Assembly: GCF_008087665.1 (NCBI RefSeq)
Contig: NZ_CP042912.1
Location: 3,720,001-3,784,000 of the forward strand
DNA: 64,000 nucleotides
Direction of reading: 5' to 3'
From: Mariniblastus fucicola
Lineage (GTDB): Bacteria; Planctomycetota; Planctomycetia; Pirellulales; Pirellulaceae
The notes beneath the pieces are model-generated. The model saw only the letters and a program-made list of their open reading frames with translations. It did not search any database and was not told where the DNA came from. Of this stretch, positions 49,602 through 58,328 are shown piece after piece. How positions within the stretch are numbered: the stretch's first letter is position 1; every line of letters starts with the position of its first letter. Made by a program: the position numbers and the translations under genes.

Positions 49602-50852
49602 CTACTCGTCCCTGCGAACGGTGAGGTCGGAGAGAGTGTAATTTTGGATATACCAATTTCGCCACGCCTGTTCGTCGAATCCAAAGTCTGCCTCGAAGAG
49701 TCGTCGCAAGGCATCGAGCGATTGCTGGTTGCGGTATTCCTTCACCTGGGTTTGCGGCCCGCCTCCTGTTTGGAAACTGGTTCCGCCAGAACCGAAGGAC
49801 GTATTCATGCGGCCAGGTGCGAGCGCTCCAGCGATCCTCTCTTCGTGCTGAGTTCTCAAGGAATCCGCCAACGGCAACATGGCAAAGTCGCGACTGTAGT
49901 CATCGGTCGATGCAATCTCAGCGATTGCAAACGCGGCGTTTTGAACATGCCAACGATTGGAAAACTTGAGTCCGCCTTTGAGATACAAAATAGCCGTCAC
50001 GTGATCGACCTCGGATTGCAGCAACGAAATCGCGTGCTCGCGGATATCCTGATTCGGTGCTTCGATCGCAAAGTGAGCCAGTCCTTCGACTGCGTCGCCA
50101 GTCTTCACCGTCGCGATGGCATCCAAATGAACACGACAGGCTTCGACATTGTATTGCGCATTGAGCGCACTCTGATAAACCAGATCCAAGGTTGAAGCGT
50201 CACAAATATCCGCCAGGACTGCGGGCTGCAAGTTGCCTTTTTCGGCCGCGCTCAACCAACGATTGAATGCCTTTCGTTTTGCACCCAGCTTCGCGTCATA
50301 AGCCTCATCTTTCTCGGCAACGACTTTGCTCAAACCGGCCACCCAATCCCGTCGGCGGTCTGGAATGTAACCCTGTCGCGTTTTGAATTCAGCTTGCGCG
50401 ACCCAGTTCCCGTCGGCCAGCTTCATATAGCCCAGCTTCTTGCGCGCGTTCGCATGTTCGGGGTCCAGTCGAATCACGTTCTCGTAGTGCCAACGAATTT
50501 GCTCTTTGAAACGCGTCTTGCCGCGAGTCTGTTTTTCGCACCATTTCGCAAGCTCGATATGATCCGTCGCAACGTCCTTGATCAGCCGCAGTCGGGCCTT
50601 GTAGTCCGTGTCCACCTTCTCCCGCATCAAAACAGACTTCACGATGTCGCCTTTGTCCAACTTGTAGACGGTCCCGGTTTCGGTCGTCAACAGGATGAAC
50701 TCACCGCCTTTTTCAGCCTCGCCTTCTGTGACCTTGCCTTGCAGGATACGCCCGGTTTTCAGGTAAACCCGGTCGTTCGCCCAAGTCCGATCGTTGCATA
50801 CGGACAGCGCGATCAAAAGGAAAAATCCAGTCGTGGATATCAAACGCAACAT
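49602..50852 (-). CDS. Secreted or periplasmic protein with TPR/HEAT-like helices, unknown function
   Basis: The 416-residue protein starts at MLRLISTTGFFLLIALSVCN, the signal peptide; upstream in-frame residues are not used because they precede the signal. After about 20 mature residues, DRVYLKTGRILQGKVTE and FILLTTETGTVYKLDKGDIV look like a small beta domain, as in proteins that sense RNA or sugar but with no sure name. Residues about 90-200 are TPR-like (WHYENVIRLDPEHANARKKL). Residues 230-340 contain HEAT-like helices (AFAIAEIASTDDYSRDFAM). The C-terminus has a Gly/Thr-rich linker and ends in a short helix. It is divergent from the GspF-like gene across 223 bp. Confidence 0.7.
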   Translation of the reverse strand: MLRLISTTGFFLLIALSVCNDRTWANDRVYLKTGRILQGKVTEGEAEKGGEFILLTTETGTVYKLDKGDIVKSVLMREKVDTDYKARLRLIKDVATDHIELAKWCEKQTRGKTRFKEQIRWHYENVIRLDPEHANARKKLGYMKLADGNWVAQAEFKTRQGYIPDRRRDWVAGLSKVVAEKDEAYDAKLGAKRKAFNRWLSAAEKGNLQPAVLADICDASTLDLVYQSALNAQYNVEACRVHLDAIATVKTGDAVEGLAHFAIEAPNQDIREHAISLLQSEVDHVTAILYLKGGLKFSNRWHVQNAAFAIAEIASTDDYSRDFAMLPLADSLRTQHEERIAGALAPGRMNTSFGSGGTSFQTGGGPQTQVKEYRNQQSLDALRRLFEADFGFDEQAWRNWYIQNYTLSDLTVRRDE

Positions 50853-51075
50853 GACAATCACCGTTCTTCGCCGATCCGGTCGGTTTGGGTACAATTTGCC
50901 TATCGGCATTGTGGCGTCCAAAATGGAAACTGGAGCCAACGCCCATCACAATCCAGTTTATTGACCCGGGCATCGCGGGGCAATCGAATACGGGTCGGCA
51001 TTCGTTGAAATGTTACGCTTCCCCCACCGACATTTCGTTCATTGACGGTGTTGATCATCGCAGGAAAAAACCAAC

Positions 51076-52143
51076 ATGGCCAGAATCAGCTATCGGCAGC
51101 TCGCAAAACTTTTCCAGCGGTTGGGCACCAGCTATTCGGCCGGGATCGATCTGCTTTCGATCTATGACAAAGAAACCCGAATCGCCGGTTCGACGTATCG
51201 CAGCAAGTCATCCCAGATACGTGACCAGTTGGCAGATGGAGACTCGTTGACCGATGCGATGACCGCGACTGAAGGCTACTTTCCTGACCTAGCATTGGCG
51301 GTTGTTCGTGCGGGTGAAAAAAGCGGCCGACTGGAAGACTCATTTTTGCGGCTGTCGACGCACTACGATAACCTTGTCAAATTCCGAACCCGGTTCCTGA
51401 ACTCAATTGCCTGGCCGGCGTTTGAGCTCGTGGCTTCGATCGGAATCATTGGATTGCTGATCCTGGTGATGCATTGGGTGATGGTTGACATTGGCGGCAT
51501 CGACCCAATCGACTGGTTCGGCATGGGCAGCACGACGGGCAACTTCTTGCTGTATTGCGTCGTCGTGGCTTCTTTCGCGACCATTGCGTTTCTCCTGGTG
51601 TTCGGTTCCATGAAAGGCTGGTACGGAACGCTGCCGATGAGGATCGCGCGACGCGTACCGTTGCTGGGCAAGACGCTGGAACACCTTTCACTGTCCCGGT
51701 TCGCGTGGGCGATGTCTGCTTCGGAAAACGCCGGCATGGACGTTTTGGAGATCGGAAAACTTTCGCTCGAAGCCACTGAGAACTATTACTATCAGATGGT
51801 GATCCCGGAAGTGCTTTACGATTTGCGTAAGGGTAAGAGCTTTGCGAAAACGTTTCGAGCGACCGATGCGTTTCCCGAAGATTTTGTCACCATGATCGAG
51901 AACGGTGAAACAGCGGGAAAGCTGGCGGAGACGATGCATCAAACTTCGTTGGACCTACAGGAGAAAGCGGAAGCCAATTTGCAGATCATCAGCAAGATCG
52001 GATTCGTGTTGATGATGGGGTTTGTCGGCATCGTTTTGGCGACTGCGATCATTCTGCTTTACAAAAAACTGGTGATCGACCAGTACCAGAACATCCTCGA
52101 CGACTTCGGTTTGCTGGTCGGGTCGATGATTGGCTGGATGTAG
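51076..52143 (+). CDS. Type II secretion/type IV pilus inner-membrane protein, GspF-like
   Basis: The 355-residue protein starts MARISYRQLAKLFQRLGTSY. The GspF/PilC plan is seen: two homologous cytoplasmic helical domains, the first (LFQRLGTSYSAGIDLLSIYD then LADGDSLTDAM) and the second about residue 200 (LSRFAWAMSASENAGMDVLE then LRKGKSFAKTF), with GEKSGRLEDSF and NGETAGKLAETMH as the paired conserved turns. Three hydrophobic helices lie at about 110-140, 160-185 and 320-345. In secretion systems GspF is the platform that contacts the assembly ATPase. Here no GspE, GspG or other pseudopilin gene is adjacent, so it is a stand-alone copy. Length is about 45 residues below typical GspF (400). 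Confidence 0.8.
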   Translation: MARISYRQLAKLFQRLGTSYSAGIDLLSIYDKETRIAGSTYRSKSSQIRDQLADGDSLTDAMTATEGYFPDLALAVVRAGEKSGRLEDSFLRLSTHYDNLVKFRTRFLNSIAWPAFELVASIGIIGLLILVMHWVMVDIGGIDPIDWFGMGSTTGNFLLYCVVVASFATIAFLLVFGSMKGWYGTLPMRIARRVPLLGKTLEHLSLSRFAWAMSASENAGMDVLEIGKLSLEATENYYYQMVIPEVLYDLRKGKSFAKTFRATDAFPEDFVTMIENGETAGKLAETMHQTSLDLQEKAEANLQIISKIGFVLMMGFVGIVLATAIILLYKKLVIDQYQNILDDFGLLVGSMIGWM

Positions 52144-52376
52144 ATCTGGCTGCCAGACTAAACTCGAAAAGGCTGGTGCTTGAAACGGTCGGCTGATTCC
52201 TGGCCGGTCACACGTCCGGGAAACGCTGGACACTTGCCTACAATGATGACGGTGCGGTTGATTCTGCCGGTTGAGTCGGCCAATTCCGCAAATTTCAAAT
52301 CCGGCTGACAGCGTTTTGATATACTTTGGGCCTACATTTCTGGGCTTGGATCTCAAATTTCACCAGAGTCATTCAG

Positions 52377-53498
52377 ATGAAAACATTCGCACTTTGCACC
52401 GCTGGCTTCGTGGCAGGCATGGGAATCGCTGCTGCAACGCAGACTCCTGTCCTGGAAACGCTGGGCTATTTGCCGGAGAAGGAAGTGGCCGCTGTTTCGA
52501 ATGAATCAGGGTTGAACGACGAAGCCGAAATCTCCAAAAATGCTTCCGCGCAGCCATCCGCGATCGCTACTGATTCGCATGTGGAATCACCCGAAGATCG
52601 CGACCTCGAAAATGGGAACTTCGGAAGCGATGAGACTTCTGCTGTGGAGTCTGGCTTGGCCGATTCGGAGCCTGCCAAAACTGTCGCCGATGATGAAACG
52701 ACGAGTGCTGAAAACTCGACTCAGCTGACCGAGAATAAAGCAGAAATTGCAGAGTCGTCCAAGGCTGCTCCGAAGAAGATTCGGAATTCATTCGTAAAGG
52801 CCAACGAAGGAGTTTCCGACGGAGAAGAATCTGCGCGACCGATGGCCAAAGTCGTCAACGGTGAACGCAAATCGGCAAGCGAACAAGTGCCTTCGATTGC
52901 GAAACCTGCAACCACAAAACCAGAAACGCCTCGCTCGACCGCTTCGTCAGAATCGCCGGCTCCAGAAAGAGTTGTCGTTGCGAAAGCACCGATGGACGAA
53001 CCTTCGGACGCGAAAGATCGTGCGACTGTGCCTCCTTCCGCAACCGCCGACTCGAGTGCTACAGCCGACGAAGCCAAAACCGCTGCGAAGACGACGGACC
53101 GTCCCGAAAGCAACGACACCAAAACCGAACCATCGCTTGACGGGACGTGGCAAGTCACCAAGGCCGTGCACGGCGGACGCAAGATTCCGACAGAGCGACT
53201 TGGCGACATGACGATCCAAATCGAAGGCCAGAACATCCTTGTTCAACAGGGCGACAAACAGGAAATTGGCAAGCTGAAATCAGCTGATGCTTCTCCTGTC
53301 AGCAAGTCAAAATTTTCCGAAATGGAAATCGAATCGACGCGCGAGAACGTTCCGTCGATCAGAGGTTTCTACTACTTTGAGGGCGACAAACTGACCATGG
53401 TCTGGGGATCTCCCGGAGCGGATCGCCCGAACCCGTCAAACGCCAGTGGCCTCGAAAGTGCACGGATTCTCACGTTGTCACCGGTTTCAGAACCGTAG
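52377..53498 (+). CDS. Secreted TIGR03067-like protein with long disordered linker
   Basis: The 373-residue protein starts at MKTFALCTAGFVAGMGIAAA, a weak signal or membrane anchor. Residues about 35-265 are low-complexity (Ala, Ser, Glu, Lys, Thr, Pro rich) and should be disordered. Residues about 265-373 form a beta domain beginning SLDGTWQVTKAVHGGRKIPT and containing IQIEGQNILVQQGDKQEIGK and FYYFEGDKLTMVWGSPG. This matches the planctomycete TIGR03067 domain, in which a start like GTW-x-(L/V)-xxx-xGG repeats and a late D-x-L-(T/K)-(M/I) strand are typical. Its function is not known. The gene sits alone between GspF-like and the cytochrome genes. Confidence 0.7.
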   Translation: MKTFALCTAGFVAGMGIAAATQTPVLETLGYLPEKEVAAVSNESGLNDEAEISKNASAQPSAIATDSHVESPEDRDLENGNFGSDETSAVESGLADSEPAKTVADDETTSAENSTQLTENKAEIAESSKAAPKKIRNSFVKANEGVSDGEESARPMAKVVNGERKSASEQVPSIAKPATTKPETPRSTASSESPAPERVVVAKAPMDEPSDAKDRATVPPSATADSSATADEAKTAAKTTDRPESNDTKTEPSLDGTWQVTKAVHGGRKIPTERLGDMTIQIEGQNILVQQGDKQEIGKLKSADASPVSKSKFSEMEIESTRENVPSIRGFYYFEGDKLTMVWGSPGADRPNPSNASGLESARILTLSPVSEP

Positions 53499-53655
53499 GC
53501 ACGCAGATCTGGTAATGCTGCTTTGTAAGCCTTTGGACCGGCATTGTCGGAACGTGGCCTTGCGGAAATCGAGTCAAAACCGCATTTTGATGGGATACTT
53601 GGGCGTGTAAAAGCGGTTCAATTCCGAAGGTATTTTCCCAATCAGAAGAGCCACC

Positions 53656-56058
53656 ATGATCTTCCTCCGCGAATTTGGAAACCGACAAATCGGGCTTGCG
53701 CTACTGCTGTTGCTTGCGTTGCCCATAACCTTGGGTGCAACCGTTTCCTGTCAACAAGCGAACGCTCAAGTAGAAGAGCCCTGGTTTGCAAAAGGCAAAG
53801 AACTCTACGTTGACCAGTGTGCGACTTGTCACGGTGATCAAGGGCAGGGCGTTGAAGGAGCGTATGAGAACACGCTTGAGGGCGACCTTTCGCTACGGCG
53901 GTTGAAGGACTACATCGTCAAGACGATGCCCGAGGATGACCCGGAAATGTGCGTTGGCGAAGACGCCGAACTGGTCACGCGCTACATGATGAAAGCGTTT
54001 TACACTCGTGAAGCGCAGATGAGACTCAAGCCACCTGGAATCGCGTTTTCCCGATTGACCGTTGACCAATATCAGAACGCCGTCGCTGATTTGATGCGGC
54101 CATTTCTGGGCGCCGTTTGGATCGGTGACAATTTCGGACTCAAAGGACAATACTTTCCAACCAGAAGCCATGGCAAAGATCGCGCTTTCGAACGAACGGA
54201 TGACTTGATCAATTTCGACTTCGGCGACGGCACGCCCGACGCGGAAAAGCTGAAGGACAAAGAACAATTTTCGATCGACTGGTCAGGTTCGCTAATTGCT
54301 CCGGACTCCGGCACCTATGAACTGATTCTCGTGACTCAAAATGGAGTTCAGTTTTTCTTCAACGGACAGAGCTGGAACTCCAGTCCGCTGATCGACAACA
54401 AGGTCACCAATGGAGAGACCGAACATCGAGCGACGGTCAAACTACGGGCTGGTCGAGCTTATCCATTGCACATCCAGTTTTTCAAATATAAAGAAGACTC
54501 GGCTTCGATTGCGTTCGAGTGGGTTCGCCCCAACCGCCCTCGCGAACTGGTCGGCAAAAAGCATCTGACACCGCAGTGGGCGCCTCCCGCGGTCATGCTG
54601 CAAACGGACTTTCCGCCGGACGACAGCAGCGTGGGATACGAACGTGGCACTTCCGTTTCGCAACAGTGGGATCGGGCCACCACCCTCGCCGCGGTAGAAG
54701 TCCTTGAGTTTGTGGACCGAAAATACAATGACCTAACTGGTTACTCAGACAAGATCAGGAAGAAAGAACGGAAAGACGAGCTGGACGATTCCGCAAAAGC
54801 AGCAGCCGAAGCGACGCGAACCCGAGCTTTCTGTGAGAAATTTGTGCGGCAGGCATTTCGTCGCGACCTGACGGAAGCCGAAAAAGCAACATTCATCGAA
54901 CGGCCGTTTGCCACTGAAGATTTGGCAAGAAATGCGATGCGCAGAATCGTGTTGATGACGTTGAAGTCACCTCAATTCCTTTACGTAAGCCAATCACCGT
55001 CTCGCGAAAACGCGAACGCGCAATTCTCCGCGGCCGAAAAGATGGCGATTGGTTTTTGGGACTCAATTCCGGACAAAGATTTGCTCAACGCTGCAGCGGC
55101 CGGCAAGCTTGACGATGACAAAACACTACACACTCAGGCGTGGAGAATGCTGGGCGACGCACGGACTCGAGTCAAGCTTCGCCAGTTCTTCCATCATTGG
55201 CTGGAACTCGATCGTGCCACCGACGCAACCAAAGACCTCGAAGCCTATCCGGGCTTTGACGACAAAATATTGGGTTCGCTGGCAGAGTCACTGGATCTCG
55301 CGATCGAAGAAATCGTCTGGTCGGAAGAGTCTGACTTTCGACAGTTGTTGGCGTCTGACAAAATGTTCGTCGACGATCGAATCGCGGACTTCTACGGAAT
55401 CGACAAACCGGACAACGATACGTTCGAAAAAAAGTCCTTTGAACCAGAGCTCCGGGCAGGTGTGCTGACTCATCCCTATCTGATGACCGGATTGGCGTAT
55501 CACAAAAACACATCGCCGATTCATCGCGGCGTGTTCGTGGCCAAAAGCTTGTTGGGCCGTTCGCTCAAGCCGCCACCGATCGATGTCGAACCACTTGATG
55601 AGGCCTTCGATCCGACGCTGACAACGCGTGAACGGGTCGTGCACCAAACCAAGGAAATTGCCTGTCAGGGTTGCCACAGCGTAATCAATCCTCTCGGATT
55701 CAGCTTTGAAAACTTTGACGCCGTCGGACGTTTCAGGGACACTGAAAAGAAGCAGAAAATTGACGCTTCGGCCGAGTACGAAACTCCCGATGGCGAGGTG
55801 CTGAAGTTCAACGGCGCCAAGGACCTTGCGAAGTATCTGATCGAGAACGATGACGCCCATCGCAATTTCATCGAACAGCTATTTCGGCACTTCGCCAAAC
55901 AGCCTCTGGCTGCGTACGGTCCCGATAAAATCGACGATTTGTTGACAAAATTTCAACGCAACCAATTTAACGTGCGGCAGCTTCTGGTCGACATGTCGGT
56001 CGTGGTTGCCCGGCACGAACTGGATGCTGCCAAACAACAGGAGAACGAAAATGAGTAA
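53656..56058 (+). CDS. DUF1592/DUF1588-type cytochrome c protein with PA14 domain
   Basis: The 800-residue protein has a signal (LLLLLALPITLGATV) and an N-terminal cytochrome c domain with CATCH (55-59). A DUF1587-like helix (RLTVDQYQNAVADLM, about 135) follows. Then comes a PA14 domain (about 165-310, LKGQYFPTR, VTQNGVQFFFNGQSW, FKYKEDSASIAFEW). DUF1595 starts near 395 (KFVRQAFRRDLTEAEKATF), DUF1592 near 465, DUF1588 near 605 (GVLTHPYLMTGLAYHKNTSP) with a second heme motif CQGCH (670-674), and DUF1585 at the end. This is the planctomycete PSD-like arrangement of unknown substrate. It overlaps the DUF1552 gene by 8 bp, so the pair is coupled. Confidence 0.88.
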   Translation: MIFLREFGNRQIGLALLLLLALPITLGATVSCQQANAQVEEPWFAKGKELYVDQCATCHGDQGQGVEGAYENTLEGDLSLRRLKDYIVKTMPEDDPEMCVGEDAELVTRYMMKAFYTREAQMRLKPPGIAFSRLTVDQYQNAVADLMRPFLGAVWIGDNFGLKGQYFPTRSHGKDRAFERTDDLINFDFGDGTPDAEKLKDKEQFSIDWSGSLIAPDSGTYELILVTQNGVQFFFNGQSWNSSPLIDNKVTNGETEHRATVKLRAGRAYPLHIQFFKYKEDSASIAFEWVRPNRPRELVGKKHLTPQWAPPAVMLQTDFPPDDSSVGYERGTSVSQQWDRATTLAAVEVLEFVDRKYNDLTGYSDKIRKKERKDELDDSAKAAAEATRTRAFCEKFVRQAFRRDLTEAEKATFIERPFATEDLARNAMRRIVLMTLKSPQFLYVSQSPSRENANAQFSAAEKMAIGFWDSIPDKDLLNAAAAGKLDDDKTLHTQAWRMLGDARTRVKLRQFFHHWLELDRATDATKDLEAYPGFDDKILGSLAESLDLAIEEIVWSEESDFRQLLASDKMFVDDRIADFYGIDKPDNDTFEKKSFEPELRAGVLTHPYLMTGLAYHKNTSPIHRGVFVAKSLLGRSLKPPPIDVEPLDEAFDPTLTTRERVVHQTKEIACQGCHSVINPLGFSFENFDAVGRFRDTEKKQKIDASAEYETPDGEVLKFNGAKDLAKYLIENDDAHRNFIEQLFRHFAKQPLAAYGPDKIDDLLTKFQRNQFNVRQLLVDMSVVVARHELDAAKQQENENE

Positions 56059-57376
56059 ACAACTTTCACGTCGCGACGCGCTCAAGACACTGGGTTACTC
56101 GGCTGCGATGCTGCCATTCGTGATGCCAACATTGGCTCGTGCGAAAACAGCAAACACTGCCGCGCCGATTCAGCGTTTGATCATCATGTTCTCGCCCAAC
56201 GGAACCGTGCAGGACCAATTCTGGCCAGAAACACAGGGGGCGGATTTTGAGCTGAAAAAGATTCTTGAGCCGCTTGCGCAGTTTAAGGAATCGATGCTGG
56301 TCACTCACGGAATTCACAACAAGGTTCGTGGCGACGGCGACAGCCACATGCGGGGAATGAGTTGCCTGCTGACCGGAGCAGAGCTTCTGCCTGGAAACAT
56401 TCAGGGCGGCAGCCACACGCCAGCCGGTTGGGCCGGAGGCATCTCGATTGACCAGGAGATCAGAAACTTTTTACAATCACAAGAATCAACAAAAACCAGA
56501 TTCGGATCACTTGAGTTCGGCGTTGCGGTGGCGGATCGTGCCGACCCGTGGACACGAATGTGCTACGCGGCACCCAACAAACCGGTTGCTCCGGATTCGA
56601 ATCCATACTCGATGTTCGAAAAAATGTACGGCCGTGGCAAGAACGATGCTCTGGTCCGCAGTGTGTTGGATGACATCGCTGGAGAGTTGAAACAGTTCTC
56701 GAAATCGCTGGGTTCGGAAGAAAAAGTCATGCTCGACGAGCACGTGACTTACGTTCGCAAAATGGAACAGGACCTCGAATCTGCTGCGGCTCAGATGCTG
56801 GACGTGGCGGCACCGGAATTGCCTTCGGGAGTCAGCGTCTCCGAATCCAACATGCCCCAAATCGCGAAAATGCAAATGGATTTGCTGGTAAACGGGTTCG
56901 CCAACGACATGAATCGTGTAGCCACGCTCCAGTATTCCAATTCGGTCGGCGGAACGCGGATGAAGTGGCTGGGCTTTCCCGAAGGTCATCACCAGATGTC
57001 GCATGACCCGGACTTGAAAGTCGAATCCCAGGAGAAACTTACCAAGATCAACCACTGGTACGCCGAACAATTGCACTACCTTGTTAAGCAGCTTGCGGAA
57101 ACCAAAGAGCCCGGCTCAGACCGCAGTTTGCTCGACGGCACATTGATCGTCTGGGGCAACGAGCTTGGAAAAGGCAACTCCCACACGCTGGACAACATTC
57201 CGTTCCTGATGTTGGGGAATGCACCAGGATTCAAGCTTGGACGCTACAAGGATTTTGGCGGCGTGCCACACAACCGGATGTTGATGTCGTTGGCTCACGC
57301 GTTCGGCCACAACATTGAAACGTTCGGAAAACCGGAACTTTGCGTCGACGGACCGCTTACGGCCCTAAACGGCTAA
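56051..57376 (+). CDS. DUF1552 family protein, Tat-exported
   Basis: The 441-residue protein starts at MSKQLSRRDALKTLGYSAAM, an ATG within the end of the DUF1588 gene (8-bp overlap). A twin-arginine signal (SRRDALKTLG) directs it to the periplasm. DUF1552 has an alkaline-phosphatase-like fold in its planctomycete relatives: LIIMFSPNGTVQDQF, LVTHGIHNKVRGDGDSHMRG, SCLLTGAE, VGGTRMKWLGF, GHHQMSHD and LIVWGNELGKGNSHT are present. It is almost always beside a DUF1588/DUF1592 cytochrome, as here, which implies a joint reaction still unknown. Expected metal ligands (His in NGEL/GHHQMSH, HRN-like NRMLMSLAHAFG) are visible but not proved. Confidence 0.9.
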   Translation: MSKQLSRRDALKTLGYSAAMLPFVMPTLARAKTANTAAPIQRLIIMFSPNGTVQDQFWPETQGADFELKKILEPLAQFKESMLVTHGIHNKVRGDGDSHMRGMSCLLTGAELLPGNIQGGSHTPAGWAGGISIDQEIRNFLQSQESTKTRFGSLEFGVAVADRADPWTRMCYAAPNKPVAPDSNPYSMFEKMYGRGKNDALVRSVLDDIAGELKQFSKSLGSEEKVMLDEHVTYVRKMEQDLESAAAQMLDVAAPELPSGVSVSESNMPQIAKMQMDLLVNGFANDMNRVATLQYSNSVGGTRMKWLGFPEGHHQMSHDPDLKVESQEKLTKINHWYAEQLHYLVKQLAETKEPGSDRSLLDGTLIVWGNELGKGNSHTLDNIPFLMLGNAPGFKLGRYKDFGGVPHNRMLMSLAHAFGHNIETFGKPELCVDGPLTALNG

Positions 57377-57391
57377 CGGTAAATTGGGCGA

Positions 57392-58267
57392 ATGAAAGAA
57401 ATCGCCTATCTCTGTTCGCAAAATACAATCCCGGGTTCGTCCAATCGTCGCACTGATGCGTACGAACACGACAACATGGTGGGCGCCCTGCGTCCAGCAT
57501 TTGCCAATCTCGATTTGCGTTTGGTTGAAGTGTGCTGGGACGATCCGGATATTCAATGGGACCGTAGTTTTGCGGCCGCCATTATCGGGACGACCTGGGA
57601 TTACTGGGACCGACATGAGCTGTTTCTGGCGACGCTCGAGTTGATCGAGTCTACAACGCCACTGTTCAATTCGTCTGCGTTTGTACGTTGGAACTCGAAC
57701 AAACGATATCTCAAAGAGTTGGCGACTCGTGGTGCGAAGCTGATCCCGACCGAGTGGATTGATTCGCCGACGCGTGAGTCGATCGAGGCCGCGTTCAAGT
57801 CACTTGGCTGTGAAGACATGGTGGTGAAGCGGCAGGTCGGAGCCGGAGCCGACGGGCAGCATCGGCTAAAGGCAGGCGATCCGATTCCCGAAATGAATCA
57901 TCCAATGATGGCTCAACCGTTTCTGTCTTCGATTCAATCAGAAGGAGAGCTGAGTCTGATCTTTGTTGATGGTGAGTTTTCACACGCGTTGATCAAACGA
58001 GCCAAGGGTGACGACTATCGTATCCAGTCGACTTACGGCGGTACGGAGGAAGCGATTTCTCCTGCCGCCAAAGATCTCGCGATGGCCGCGGCGGTCCTTG
58101 ATGCTCTCGACCAGACACCACTTTACGCTCGCGTCGACATGCTGCGAGCCGAAACTGGCGAGCTGTATCTGATGGAGCTCGAACTTATCGAGCCTTACCT
58201 TTATCCGCTCGAAGGTCCGGAGCTTGGCCGACGCATGGCGGAAGCGATTTCGCGACGCCTGGCCTAG
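57392..58267 (+). CDS. ATP-grasp enzyme (glutathione-synthetase-like)
   Basis: The 291-residue protein begins MKEIAYLCSQNTIPGSSNRR. An N-terminal part (to about residue 100) with IIGTTWDYWDRHELF leads to the ATP-grasp fold. KRYLKELATRGAKLIPTEW lies at the start, followed by DMVVKRQVGAGADGQHRL (ATP lysine), MAQPFLSSIQSEGELSLIFVD (the E-L-S/D block), and YARVDMLRAETGELYLMELELIEP with Glu-Asp-Asn-like metal ligands (ELELIEP). This resembles RimK/DcsG-type ligases that join a carboxylate to an amine or thiol using ATP. The substrate is unknown. It lies 15 bp after the DUF1552 gene, on the same strand. Confidence 0.82.
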   Translation: MKEIAYLCSQNTIPGSSNRRTDAYEHDNMVGALRPAFANLDLRLVEVCWDDPDIQWDRSFAAAIIGTTWDYWDRHELFLATLELIESTTPLFNSSAFVRWNSNKRYLKELATRGAKLIPTEWIDSPTRESIEAAFKSLGCEDMVVKRQVGAGADGQHRLKAGDPIPEMNHPMMAQPFLSSIQSEGELSLIFVDGEFSHALIKRAKGDDYRIQSTYGGTEEAISPAAKDLAMAAAVLDALDQTPLYARVDMLRAETGELYLMELELIEPYLYPLEGPELGRRMAEAISRRLA

Positions 58268-58285
58268 CCGTCCAACATCTACGAA

Positions 58286-58311
58286 GGAAGCTTTCCAGAC
58301 TGAAAGCTTCC
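58286..58311. terminator. Perfect hairpin between convergent genes
   Basis: GGAAGCTTTC (58286-58295) pairs with GAAAGCTTCC (58302-58311) as a 10-bp perfect stem around CAGACT. It lies 18 bp after the ATP-grasp stop and 18 bp before the end of the convergent BBP7 gene. No T run follows on either strand, so it is terminator-like at best, perhaps rho-assisted. Confidence 0.5.
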
Positions 58312-58328
58312 CGAGATCAACCCACCGA

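Noticed and set aside
52145-52157. TCTGG-CTG-CCAGA hairpin after the GspF-like gene as a terminator
   Set aside because: Only 5 bp of stem with a 3-base loop and no T run.
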